Shown here: positions 8,317 to 15,093 of the stretch, one piece after another
Layout of the letters: the number at the start of each line of letters is the position of its first letter
How positions within the stretch are numbered: position 1 is the first letter of the stretch
Source of the DNA: Bacteroidales bacterium
GTDB taxonomy: Bacteria > Bacteroidota > Bacteroidia > Bacteroidales > UBA932
Direction: 5' to 3'
NCBI GenBank assembly: GCA_017483985.1
Contig: JAFUUB010000073.1
Coordinates: forward strand, 1 to 15,213
Length of the DNA: 15,213 nt
The notes under the pieces: generated by a model
What the model was told of the DNA's origin: nothing
The model's input: only the letters and a program-made list of their open reading frames with translations
Database searches by the model: none
Program-made: the position numbers and the translations under genes

Positions 8317-9765
8317 ATGAAACGGATATTTTCTTTGATGCTGGCAACCGCCACCGCAGCCTTGCTCTGGTCCTGCGGCGGCAATGCCGACCCGGACCCG
8401 GATCCGACTCCGGCCGCTCCGAAGAACGTCACTCTTTCCGCGACTTCCGCCAACGTGGCCCAGGCCGGAGAGGAGATCACGCTCGATATCACGGCTCCGG
8501 CCCGCCCAGCCGTTTCCGGCGCTCCGGACTGGATCTCGGTGCGCGAAGGCATCTACAACAGCCAGACCTATGTCATGACCGGCGTCAAGCTGACGGTCGC
8601 GGCCAATACGACCTACGAAACCCGCACCGCCACCCTCACCTTCAAGGCCGGAACGGCTTCCGCAACCTTCCAGGTCAGCCAGGCCGGCCGGACCAAACCG
8701 GCGGATCCGGACAACAAGAACCTGTCCAAGTCGCTGGTGACGGCCGATCCGACACCCAATGCCAAAGCCCTTTTCGATTATTTCCTGGGTGTTTATGGAA
8801 AGAAAACAGTTTCCTCGGTCGTGGCGGATGTCAACTGGAATTACAAGGAGGCTGAAAAGATCCATACGGCAACGGGTAAGTATCCGGCGATAAATTGTTA
8901 TGATTTTATCCAGATCTATGTCCCGTCCGGAAACAATTGGATTAATTACAATGATCTTACGCCGGTTACGGATTGGTACGATGCCGGTGGCATCGTGTCG
9001 CTGATGTGGCATTTCAATGTGCCGAGGAGTGAGTCTACAGTCATTGGGACAGATGGCAGTGGTGTGACTTGCAGTCCGTCCGAGACCACTTTCAAAGCCT
9101 CGAATGCCCTGGTCTCCGGTACCTGGGAGAACAAGTGGTTCTATGATGAGATGGATAAGGTTATCGAAGTAATCCTGAAACTTCAAGAGAAGGGGATAGC
9201 GGCGACCTGGCGCCCTTTCCATGAGGCTGCAGGAAATGCCACGCTCAAGGAATCGGCATCTTGGGCGACATCCTGGTTCTGGTGGGGAGCTGATGGGGCT
9301 GAAACTTATAAGAAACTCTGGAAAGCTATGTTCGAACACTTCGGCGAGAAGGGGGTGCGGAACCTGATCTGGGTCTGGACGACGCAGAATTTCAATGGGG
9401 ACTCCTCTAAGTACAATCAGGATAAGGATTGGTACCCCGGGGATGCCTATGTGGATATGGTCGGTCGGGATCTATATGGTACCAGTTCAGACAAGAATGC
9501 CCAGGAATGGGATGAGATCCAGAAAGCCTATCCGAAAAAGATGGTCTGCCTGGCAGAATGCGGAAATGCTGTGGATAATGATACAAAGAAGGTTACAGCC
9601 TACTTCCCAAAATTGACAGATGTTTGGAATGCCGGAGCATATTGGCTGTCTTTCATGCCCTGGTATGGCGCCAACATGCCAGACAATACATGGTGGAAAG
9701 ATGCGATGAACAGTGAGATTATAATATCACGCGATGAACTGCCTTCCGACTTGTTTACGAAATAA
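8317..9765 (+). CDS. BACON-GH26 lipoprotein, predicted endo-beta-1,4-mannanase
   Basis: This enzyme is predicted to hydrolyse internal beta-1,4-mannosidic bonds with retention of configuration. It has a signal peptide ending in LLWSC (lipidated Cys20), a flexible DPDPDPTP tether, and a BACON-type Ig-like domain at about residues 36-125 (DWISV, NTTYETRTATLTF, VSQAG). The GH26 TIM barrel covers about 143-482. The catalytic pair is visible: acid/base Glu303 in WRPFHEAAGN and nucleophile Glu414 in CLAECGN. The active-site wall is WFWWG (320-324). About 16 residues separate the acid/base from WFWWG, against four in the GH26 at 11325, so a loop there is longer. The aspartates after Cys20 and the BACON spacer suggest surface display, by analogy with the surface endo-mannanase BoMan26B of Bacteroides ovatus. 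GC content falls at about base 8760, where the catalytic part begins. The family call is firm; substrate is inferred. Confidence 0.9.
   Translation: MKRIFSLMLATATAALLWSCGGNADPDPDPTPAAPKNVTLSATSANVAQAGEEITLDITAPARPAVSGAPDWISVREGIYNSQTYVMTGVKLTVAANTTYETRTATLTFKAGTASATFQVSQAGRTKPADPDNKNLSKSLVTADPTPNAKALFDYFLGVYGKKTVSSVVADVNWNYKEAEKIHTATGKYPAINCYDFIQIYVPSGNNWINYNDLTPVTDWYDAGGIVSLMWHFNVPRSESTVIGTDGSGVTCSPSETTFKASNALVSGTWENKWFYDEMDKVIEVILKLQEKGIAATWRPFHEAAGNATLKESASWATSWFWWGADGAETYKKLWKAMFEHFGEKGVRNLIWVWTTQNFNGDSSKYNQDKDWYPGDAYVDMVGRDLYGTSSDKNAQEWDEIQKAYPKKMVCLAECGNAVDNDTKKVTAYFPKLTDVWNAGAYWLSFMPWYGANMPDNTWWKDAMNSEIIISRDELPSDLFTK
8374..8688 (+). repeat. Paralogous lipoprotein-tether/BACON segment, copy 1 (pairs with 9835-10149)
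   Basis: Bases 8374-8688 and 9835-10149 encode the same 105-residue segment, from the lipidated Cys to the SQAG that ends the BACON domain. The copies are colinear with no gaps (constant offset of 1461 bp) and 82/105 residues are identical by hand count. The similarity stops just after SQAG, where the GH26 and GH5 catalytic regions start. This is an ancestral module copied in front of two unrelated enzymes. Confidence 0.88.
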
Positions 9766-9774
9766 TTCGAGCAT

Positions 9775-11322
9775 ATGATGAGATACCTCTGGAAACTACT
9801 TCCCGCCTTTGTATTGACGGCCGCCCTGGCTTCCTGCGGCGGAAATGCCGATCCGGATCCGACCCCGACCCCGGTGGCCCCGACGACCGTGACGTTGTCC
9901 TCCGCCTCCGCGAATGTCGCACAACCCGAAGAAGAAATCACCCTTGACATCACCGCACCATCCCGCCCGGAAGTCTCCGGCGCACCGGACTGGGTGACGG
10001 TCAAGCTCGGCATCTACGATGCCAAGACCTTTAAGATGACCGGTGTCAAGATCACGGTGGCGGCCAATCCCACGTATGAGACCCGGACCGCGACCCTGAC
10101 CTTCAAGGCCGGCACCGCCTCCGCGACCTTCGCCCTCAGCCAGGCGGGGAAAGAACCGGTTGTTGTCCCGACGCTTCCGGACAATGATGCTGTGGCGATG
10201 GCTCGCAAGATCGGCCTGGGCTGGAACATGGGGAATGAACTGGAGGCCCATAACAATGGTTTTGTTGATGAAACGGCGTGGACGGGAGTCCTCGCAACCC
10301 AAGCGACATTTGATGCTGTTAAAGCGGCAGGTTTTACAAGCGTTCGAATTCCGATTTCCTGGCTTGATAAAATTGGAGATGCTCCCGATTATACCTTATC
10401 TTCCGACCGTTTGGAGCGGGTTGCGGAAGTAGTGGGATATGCCAAGAATGCGGGTTTGGTTACCATCATCAACACCCATCATGATGGTGCCGATAGCCAG
10501 TATTGGCTTTCCGTCCTACAGGGAGCCGACAATAATACCATCACGGAAAAGATCAAGAAGGTATGGATGCAAATCGCGGAACGCTTTAAAGATGAGGGAG
10601 ATTGGCTGATTTTTGAGTCTTTCAATGAGATACAAGATGGCGGATGGGGATGGAGCTCGGAATATCAGACCGCTGCTGGGAAAAAACGCCAAAATGACAT
10701 CTTAAATGGCTGGAACCAGACATTTGTAGATGCGGTACGGACAACAGGAGGAAATAATGCCAACCGATGGCTGGGTGTTCCTGGATATGCTGCAGATCCG
10801 GTAAGGACGCTTGATGACGGATTTGTCGTGCCGGAAGATCCGGCCGGGAAGATCATGGTCGCTGTCCATAATTATACTCCATATGACTTTTGCCAGACTG
10901 CAAAAGCCAGCGAGTGGGGCCATACTCGAAAGACAAACCTGACCGATGAGTCATATAATGAAGATTATCTTAGGGCTGTTTTCAATAGACTCTATCAGAA
11001 ATGGGTTTCCAAGAACATCCCGGTTTATTGGGGAGAGTTTGGTTGTGTTAACCGATCGGCCGGAAAAGCTCGTCAATTCCAATTATATTACTTAGAATAT
11101 GTTTCCAAACTCTCCCGCTGTTTCGGGATGGGTGGCTTGATTTGGGATAATGGTGCCAAGAGTGGGAATGGAGAGTTATATGGTATTATCCACCATGGTA
11201 CTGGTGAGTATTTGGATGCGTCATATGGCCCCATGATCGTAAATGCATGTAAAAAAGGATTCCAAAGTGAAGATGCATCTTATACGCTGGATACCATTTA
11301 TGACGCTGCTCCTACCCCGTAA
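9775..11322 (+). CDS. BACON-GH5 lipoprotein, subfamily-4-like endo-beta-1,4-glucanase/mannanase
   Basis: This is predicted to be a retaining endo-glycanase acting on beta-1,4-glucan, glucomannan or mannan backbones. ATGs at 9775 and 9778 are both possible; the lipobox is LASC (Cys21). A DPDPTPTP tether and a BACON-type domain (about 34-125) are followed by a GH5 barrel (about 136-500). GH5 signatures are GWNMGNELEA, the VRIPISW strand, INTHHDG, acid/base Glu285 in FESFNEIQ, a VHNYTPYDF strand and nucleophile Glu421 in YWGEFG. The pattern, especially GWNMGN with AGFTSVRIPISW and the RVAEVVGYA helix, looks like GH5_4 (endoglucanase/xyloglucanase/glucomannanase) rather than GH5_7 mannanases. Within a mannan locus this suggests glucomannan attack. 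The catalytic half is strikingly AT-richer than its own front end and the next gene. It starts 9 bp after the preceding stop. Subfamily assignment is moderate. Confidence 0.88.
   Translation: MMRYLWKLLPAFVLTAALASCGGNADPDPTPTPVAPTTVTLSSASANVAQPEEEITLDITAPSRPEVSGAPDWVTVKLGIYDAKTFKMTGVKITVAANPTYETRTATLTFKAGTASATFALSQAGKEPVVVPTLPDNDAVAMARKIGLGWNMGNELEAHNNGFVDETAWTGVLATQATFDAVKAAGFTSVRIPISWLDKIGDAPDYTLSSDRLERVAEVVGYAKNAGLVTIINTHHDGADSQYWLSVLQGADNNTITEKIKKVWMQIAERFKDEGDWLIFESFNEIQDGGWGWSSEYQTAAGKKRQNDILNGWNQTFVDAVRTTGGNNANRWLGVPGYAADPVRTLDDGFVVPEDPAGKIMVAVHNYTPYDFCQTAKASEWGHTRKTNLTDESYNEDYLRAVFNRLYQKWVSKNIPVYWGEFGCVNRSAGKARQFQLYYLEYVSKLSRCFGMGGLIWDNGAKSGNGELYGIIHHGTGEYLDASYGPMIVNACKKGFQSEDASYTLDTIYDAAPTP
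9835..10149 (+). repeat. Paralogous lipoprotein-tether/BACON segment, copy 2 (pairs with 8374-8688)
   Basis: This is the second copy of the 105-residue CGGNADPDP-to-SQAG segment, inside the GH5 gene. Unchanged blocks include SGAPDW, TVAAN and YETRTATLTFKAGTASATF. Substitutions are mostly conservative (I/V, R/K, S/T) and lie in the tether and surface loops. Base composition matches the rest of the locus, unlike the catalytic region that follows. Confidence 0.88.
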
Positions 11323-11324
11323 TT

Positions 11325-12461
11325 ATGAATAAAATGAAAATTCTTCAGAAAATAATCCTCCTGTCGGCGGCTTCGGCCGTTGCACTGGCCGCCTGCGGGA
11401 ATAAAGAAGTGAAACCGATGGAGACCCCGAAGGACCGCCTGGTGGCGCAACTGTTCGACGCCGTCAAGTCCGGCAAGATCCTGTACGGCCATCAGGATGA
11501 CCTGGTGTACGGCCATGCCTGGAAAGTGGAAGATGTCGCAAACGATCCGCTCGAACGCTCGGATGTCAAGGCGGTGACCGGTCATTTCCCGGCCATGGTC
11601 GGTTTCGACCTGGGCGGCATCGAGATGGGCTGGAACGCCAACCTGGACGGTGTTTCCTTCGACCTGATGCGCCGTGCGGCCGTGACCCATGCGGCCCGGG
11701 GTGGCGTGGTGACCTTCTCCTGGCATCCGCGCAACCCGCTGACCGGCGGAGACGCCTGGGATGTGTCCTCCGACCAGGTCGTCGCGTCCATCCTCGAGGG
11801 AGGGGAGAAGCATGACCTCTTCCTGCAATGGCTCGGTCGGGCGGCTGATTTCCTGGAGACCCTCAAGGATGCCGACGGCCGGCCGGTCGCGGTGCTGTTC
11901 CGCCCTTGGCACGAACATACCGGCAGCTGGTTCTGGTGGGGCGAAAACCTCTGCTCGGAGCAGCAGTACAAGGACCTGTTCCGGATGACGTATGGCTATC
12001 TGACCGGCACCCGGGGACTGACGAATCTCGTCTGGGTCTACTCGCCGGGTTCCGGGATCACCCCGCAGCGGTACATGAGCCGCTATCCGGGCGATGAGTT
12101 CGTGGACATGCTCGGGATTGACGACTATCAGTCTGTCGGCGCAGACCAGTCCCTTGCGAATGCGGAAGCGGGCTATATCGCAGGGATGAAAGAGAGCCTG
12201 ACCTTCATGAACGCGCTGGCGCAGGAACATGAGAAACTGATGTGCCTGTCCGAGACCGGATTCGAAGGCATCCCGGATCCGTCCTGGTGGACAAACACCT
12301 TGCTCCCTGCCATCCAGGATTTCCCGATCGCCTATGTGCTGACCTGGCGCAATGCCCACGACAAGCCCGGCCATTTCTATGCCGCCTGGCCCGGTTCAGG
12401 TGACGCGGCGGATTTCAAAGCATTTGCCGGGAGCGATAACATATTGTTACTGAACGAATAA
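11325..12461 (+). CDS. manA: GH26 beta-mannanase, ManA-like, probable periplasmic mannobiose-releasing enzyme
   Basis: This compact 378-residue GH26 lipoprotein resembles Bacteroides ManA/BoMan26A enzymes that release mannobiose from mannan oligosaccharides. The signal peptide ends in LAAC (Cys24), followed by GNKEVKPME with no acidic cluster, so an inward-facing periplasmic position is likely. No accessory module precedes the barrel, which starts near residue 36 (KDRLVAQLFDAVKSGKILYG). GH26 signatures are YGHQDDLVYG (54-63), TFSWHPRNP (130-138), acid/base Glu197 in LFRPWHEHTGSWFWWG, and nucleophile Glu310 in CLSETGFEGIP. It starts 2 bp after the GH5 stop, and a GH130 phosphorylase and a symporter follow. 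That order matches the Bacteroides fragilis mannan-catabolic operon as I recall it. GC content returns abruptly to the locus level at this gene. The exo mode is inferred from homology, not visible. Confidence 0.9.
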   Translation: MNKMKILQKIILLSAASAVALAACGNKEVKPMETPKDRLVAQLFDAVKSGKILYGHQDDLVYGHAWKVEDVANDPLERSDVKAVTGHFPAMVGFDLGGIEMGWNANLDGVSFDLMRRAAVTHAARGGVVTFSWHPRNPLTGGDAWDVSSDQVVASILEGGEKHDLFLQWLGRAADFLETLKDADGRPVAVLFRPWHEHTGSWFWWGENLCSEQQYKDLFRMTYGYLTGTRGLTNLVWVYSPGSGITPQRYMSRYPGDEFVDMLGIDDYQSVGADQSLANAEAGYIAGMKESLTFMNALAQEHEKLMCLSETGFEGIPDPSWWTNTLLPAIQDFPIAYVLTWRNAHDKPGHFYAAWPGSGDAADFKAFAGSDNILLLNE

Positions 12462-12480
12462 ACCTAAATCTGACTTATAT

Positions 12481-13641
12481 ATGACATTTGAAGAGAGACT
12501 GGCTTGCCTGGAACAAGCCCATGCGGCCCTTTTGGCAAAAAAGAATGAGCCGGTCTATGTGAACGGTGTTTATGAGCGGTATCGCAACCCGATCCTGACC
12601 GCGGAACATGCCCCGCTTTTCTGGCGATATGACCTGGACAAGGAGACAAATCCTTTCCTGCTGGAGCGGTTCGGCATCCATGCCGCATTCAACTCCGGCG
12701 CCATCAAGTGGGGGGACAAGTACCTGCTGTGCGTACGGGTGGAGGCGGCCGACCGCAAGTCCTTCTTCGCCATGGCCGAGAGCCCGAACGGCATCGACAA
12801 CTTCCACTTCTGGGACCGTCCGGTGACCCTTCCGGACTATGGGGAGCCGGCAACGAATGTCTATGACATGCGCTTGACCCCGCATGAGGATGGCTGGGTG
12901 TACGGCATCTTCTGCGTGGAGCGGAAGGATCCCGCCGCCCCGAAGGGCGACCTTTCCTCCGCTGTGGCCTGCGCCGGCGTGGTCCGTACGAAGGATTTCA
13001 TCCACTGGGACCGCCTGCCGGACATCGTCAGCGGCAGCCAGCAGCGCAATGTCGTGCTGCATCCGGAATTCATTGACGGGAAATATGCCCTGTATACCCG
13101 CCCGCAGGACGGCTTCATCGACGCCGGCAACGGCGGCGGTATCGGCTGGGCCCTGGTGGATACCATGGACGGCGCCGTGATCCGGGAGGAGAAGATCATC
13201 AACCTGCGTCATTACCATACGATCAAGGAGTGCAAGAACGGGGAAGGCCCGGCACCGATCAAGACCCCGAAGGGCTGGCTGCACCTGGCCCATGGCGTCC
13301 GCGGCTGTGCGAGCGGCCTCCGCTATGTGCTGTACCTGTACATGACGGCCCTGGACGATCCGTCCCGCGTCATTGCTGAACCGGCCGGATTCTTCATGGT
13401 CCCGGAAGGGGAGGAGTATGTCGGTGACGTGATGAATGTCCTCTTTACCAATGGCTGGATCGCGGATCCGGACGGGAAGGTCTATATCTACTATGCCTCC
13501 TGCGATACGCGGATGCATGTGGCGACTTCGGATGTGGACCGCCTGGTCGATTACTGCCTGCATACGGAGCCGGACGGCTTCACGACCACCGACACGGTGC
13601 GCCGTTTGAACCGGCTGATTGACCGGAATCTCGCAAAATAA
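12481..13641 (+). CDS. GH130 phosphorylase, probable 4-O-beta-D-mannosyl-D-glucose phosphorylase
   Basis: GH130 enzymes break beta-mannosides with inorganic phosphate and inversion, yielding alpha-mannose-1-phosphate. The 386-residue protein has no signal peptide, so it acts in the cytosol. The start MTFEERLACLEQAH begins the helical N-terminus usual for GH130_1. Motifs are RYRNPILTAEHAPLFWRYD (34-51), FNSGAIKWGDKYLLCVRVE (70-88), TNVYDMRLTPHEDGWVYG (125-142) with the likely proton-donor Asp129, and HTIKECKNGEGPAPIKTPKGWL (residues 246-267). The Asp position agrees with Asp131 recalled for the B. fragilis mannosyl-glucose phosphorylase. Similarity and gene order favour subfamily 1 (mannosyl-1,4-glucose) over subfamily 2 (mannobiose or longer). 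The enzyme recovers mannose-1-phosphate and glucose without spending ATP. It lies 19 bp after the GH26 and 33 bp before the transporter gene. Confidence 0.9.
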   Translation: MTFEERLACLEQAHAALLAKKNEPVYVNGVYERYRNPILTAEHAPLFWRYDLDKETNPFLLERFGIHAAFNSGAIKWGDKYLLCVRVEAADRKSFFAMAESPNGIDNFHFWDRPVTLPDYGEPATNVYDMRLTPHEDGWVYGIFCVERKDPAAPKGDLSSAVACAGVVRTKDFIHWDRLPDIVSGSQQRNVVLHPEFIDGKYALYTRPQDGFIDAGNGGGIGWALVDTMDGAVIREEKIINLRHYHTIKECKNGEGPAPIKTPKGWLHLAHGVRGCASGLRYVLYLYMTALDDPSRVIAEPAGFFMVPEGEEYVGDVMNVLFTNGWIADPDGKVYIYYASCDTRMHVATSDVDRLVDYCLHTEPDGFTTTDTVRRLNRLIDRNLAK

Positions 13642-13644
13642 TCG

Positions 13645-13652
13645 TATATTCG
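13645..13652 (+). promoter_or_regulatory. Possible Bacteroidetes -7 promoter element upstream of the symporter
   Basis: TATATTCG at 13645-13652 differs by one base from the Bacteroidetes -7 consensus TAnnTTTG, and lies 22 bases before the symporter start. A TTG at 13619-13621 could act as the -33 element, but the 23-base gap is longer than the usual 19-21. It would give the transporter extra transcription independent of the PUL operon. The match is weak and such motifs arise by chance. Confidence 0.25.
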
Positions 13653-13674
13653 CGGAAATTTAACCACATTTACA

Positions 13675-15036
13675 ATGGCCCAAACGACAGACAAACCGAC
13701 CCTGAAAGAAAAAATCGGCTATGCCCTGGGAGATGCCGCCGCCGGCGGTATTACCTGGAAGGTGATGTCGATCGCATTCCCGCTGTTCTTTACCAACATT
13801 TTCGGCCTCACCGTCGCCGATACGGCGACCCTGATGCTGGTTGCGCGCCTCTTCGATGTCGTCACGGACCCGCTAATGGGTTCGCTGGCGGACCGGACGC
13901 AGTCGCGCTGGGGAACGTACCGGCCGTGGATCATCTTCGGAGCCATCCCGCTGGGTGTCGTTTTCGCCTTGCTGCTCTTCACCCCGGACTTCGGCCCCGT
14001 GGGCAAGCGCATCTACGCCTATACGCTGTACCTGCTCATGATGGCGGTCTACACCGCCGTCAACGTCCCATACGGCTCGCTGCTGGGCGTGATGACGGAC
14101 GATGACAACGAGAAGAACGAGTTCTCTTCCTACCGGATGGTGGGCGCCTACGCCATGGGCTTCGTTACCCTGCTATCCTTCCCGTACCTGCAGAAGATGG
14201 TCGGCGGTACGCCGGCACATCAGTATGCGGTCCTGGGCGTCCTGCTGGGCGGCCTGGCGGCCCTGGGAACGCTGGCCTGCGGCCTGCTGACCAAGGAGCG
14301 GCTGAAACCCGTCCGTGCGGAGAAATTCTCCCTCAAGCCGTTCGCCGACCTGTTCCGCAACAAACCGTGGATCTACCTGACGCTGGTCGGTATCTGCATG
14401 AACTTCTTCAACGGTTTCCGCTATGCCGTCGCGGGTTATCTGCTGGAGTACTGCCTCCATGGCGACGTGACCGTTTCCGGCCTGATCATCAACTATACGG
14501 TGTTCATGACCTTCGGTGAGGTGACCTGTATGATCTTCGGCGGCGTTTCCCCGAAGTTTACCAAGTGGGTCGGATCCAAGCGGAAGGCTTTCTCCTGGGC
14601 GGCCCTGCTGTGCGCGGTTTCGTCCGTGGCCTTCTTCTTCATCCCGATGGACCCGAAGTACATCTGGATGATGATCGCCGTGGTCATCATCACATCCATC
14701 GGCATCGGCCTTTTCTCCCCGCTGCTGTGGTCCATGTATGCCGACGTCGCCGACTATGCCACCGAGAAGAACGGTACGTCTTCGACCGGCCTCATCTTCT
14801 CTTCCGGCACGATGTCCCAGAAGTTCGGTTCCGCCATTTCCGGCGCGCTCGTCGCGCTGCTCCTGGGCCTTTCCGGCTTCGTCTCCGGCACCGATCCCGC
14901 CACGGGACAGACGGTCGTGACCATCACGAACGAGGCCTCGGTCCAGCACATGATCTGGTCACTGTTCTCCCTCTTCCCGGCCGCGATCGCGCTGCTCATC
15001 GTCTTCCTGCTTCGCCTTTATCCGATCAAGAAATAA
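13675..15036 (+). CDS. GPH-family (MelB-like) sugar:cation symporter
   Basis: This 453-residue inner-membrane protein is predicted to take mannobiose or mannosyl-glucose from periplasm to cytosol with a coupled cation, feeding GH130. The start MAQTTDKPTLKEKIGYALGDAAAGG is the classic GPH opening. The loop after helix 2 holds ARLFDVVTDPLMGSLADRTQSRWGTYRPW. Its Asp61 and Asp65 occupy the places of the MelB cation-binding aspartates, and the Arg-rich turn is a family hallmark. About 12 hydrophobic segments are spread over the length, with a central cytoplasmic loop at about 200-230 (LLTKERLKPVRAEKFSLKPF). A second-half GPH signature is seen in the SMYADVADYATEKNGTSSTG region. The length is normal and the C-terminus (LYPIKK) looks complete. 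The IS end lies about 23 bp after the stop. Family is certain; substrate is inferred from context. Confidence 0.92.
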   Translation: MAQTTDKPTLKEKIGYALGDAAAGGITWKVMSIAFPLFFTNIFGLTVADTATLMLVARLFDVVTDPLMGSLADRTQSRWGTYRPWIIFGAIPLGVVFALLLFTPDFGPVGKRIYAYTLYLLMMAVYTAVNVPYGSLLGVMTDDDNEKNEFSSYRMVGAYAMGFVTLLSFPYLQKMVGGTPAHQYAVLGVLLGGLAALGTLACGLLTKERLKPVRAEKFSLKPFADLFRNKPWIYLTLVGICMNFFNGFRYAVAGYLLEYCLHGDVTVSGLIINYTVFMTFGEVTCMIFGGVSPKFTKWVGSKRKAFSWAALLCAVSSVAFFFIPMDPKYIWMMIAVVIITSIGIGLFSPLLWSMYADVADYATEKNGTSSTGLIFSSGTMSQKFGSAISGALVALLLGLSGFVSGTDPATGQTVVTITNEASVQHMIWSLFSLFPAAIALLIVFLLRLYPIKK

Positions 15037-15059
15037 AGAGAATGCCCCGGAATTTTTGA

Positions 15060-15082
15060 TGTGACCCCCAATAGTTGGACGG
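15060..15082. repeat. Terminal inverted repeat (one end) of the IS3-family element
   Basis: The sequence TGTGACCCCCAATAGTTGG continues with ACGG. It lies 11 bases outside the transposase stop codon, where an IS3-family end is expected. The partner repeat is beyond the window, so the repeat nature is inferred from the family pattern, not seen as a pair. Confidence 0.6.
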
Positions 15083-15093
15083 TTTAACATTAT

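Noticed and set aside
8308..9339. 343-codon - strand open frame opposite the BACON-GH26 gene
   Set aside because: Its composition is typical of antisense translation, it has no recognisable domain, and it overlaps a gene with clear lipobox, BACON and GH26 motifs.
11298..12374. Long open frame (358 codons) on the - strand opposite the ManA-like gene
   Set aside because: It is the antisense shadow of a GC-rich gene with strong third-position GC bias. The translation shows no family pattern, while the + strand frame carries complete GH26 catalytic motifs.
12475..13563. 362-codon - strand open frame opposite the GH130 gene
   Set aside because: It has the same shadow effect. The peptide is His/Asp/Arg-rich with no signal or domain, and the + strand is an unmistakable GH130.
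14565..15059. 164-codon + strand frame overlapping the end of the symporter gene
   Set aside because: It is Arg/His-rich with no membrane segments or motif, in a different frame inside a confident transporter gene.
15037..15059. CCCCGG followed by a T-run after the symporter stop as an intrinsic terminator
   Set aside because: No complementary arm is present before the T-run. It could be half of a terminator broken by the IS, but nothing here supports that.
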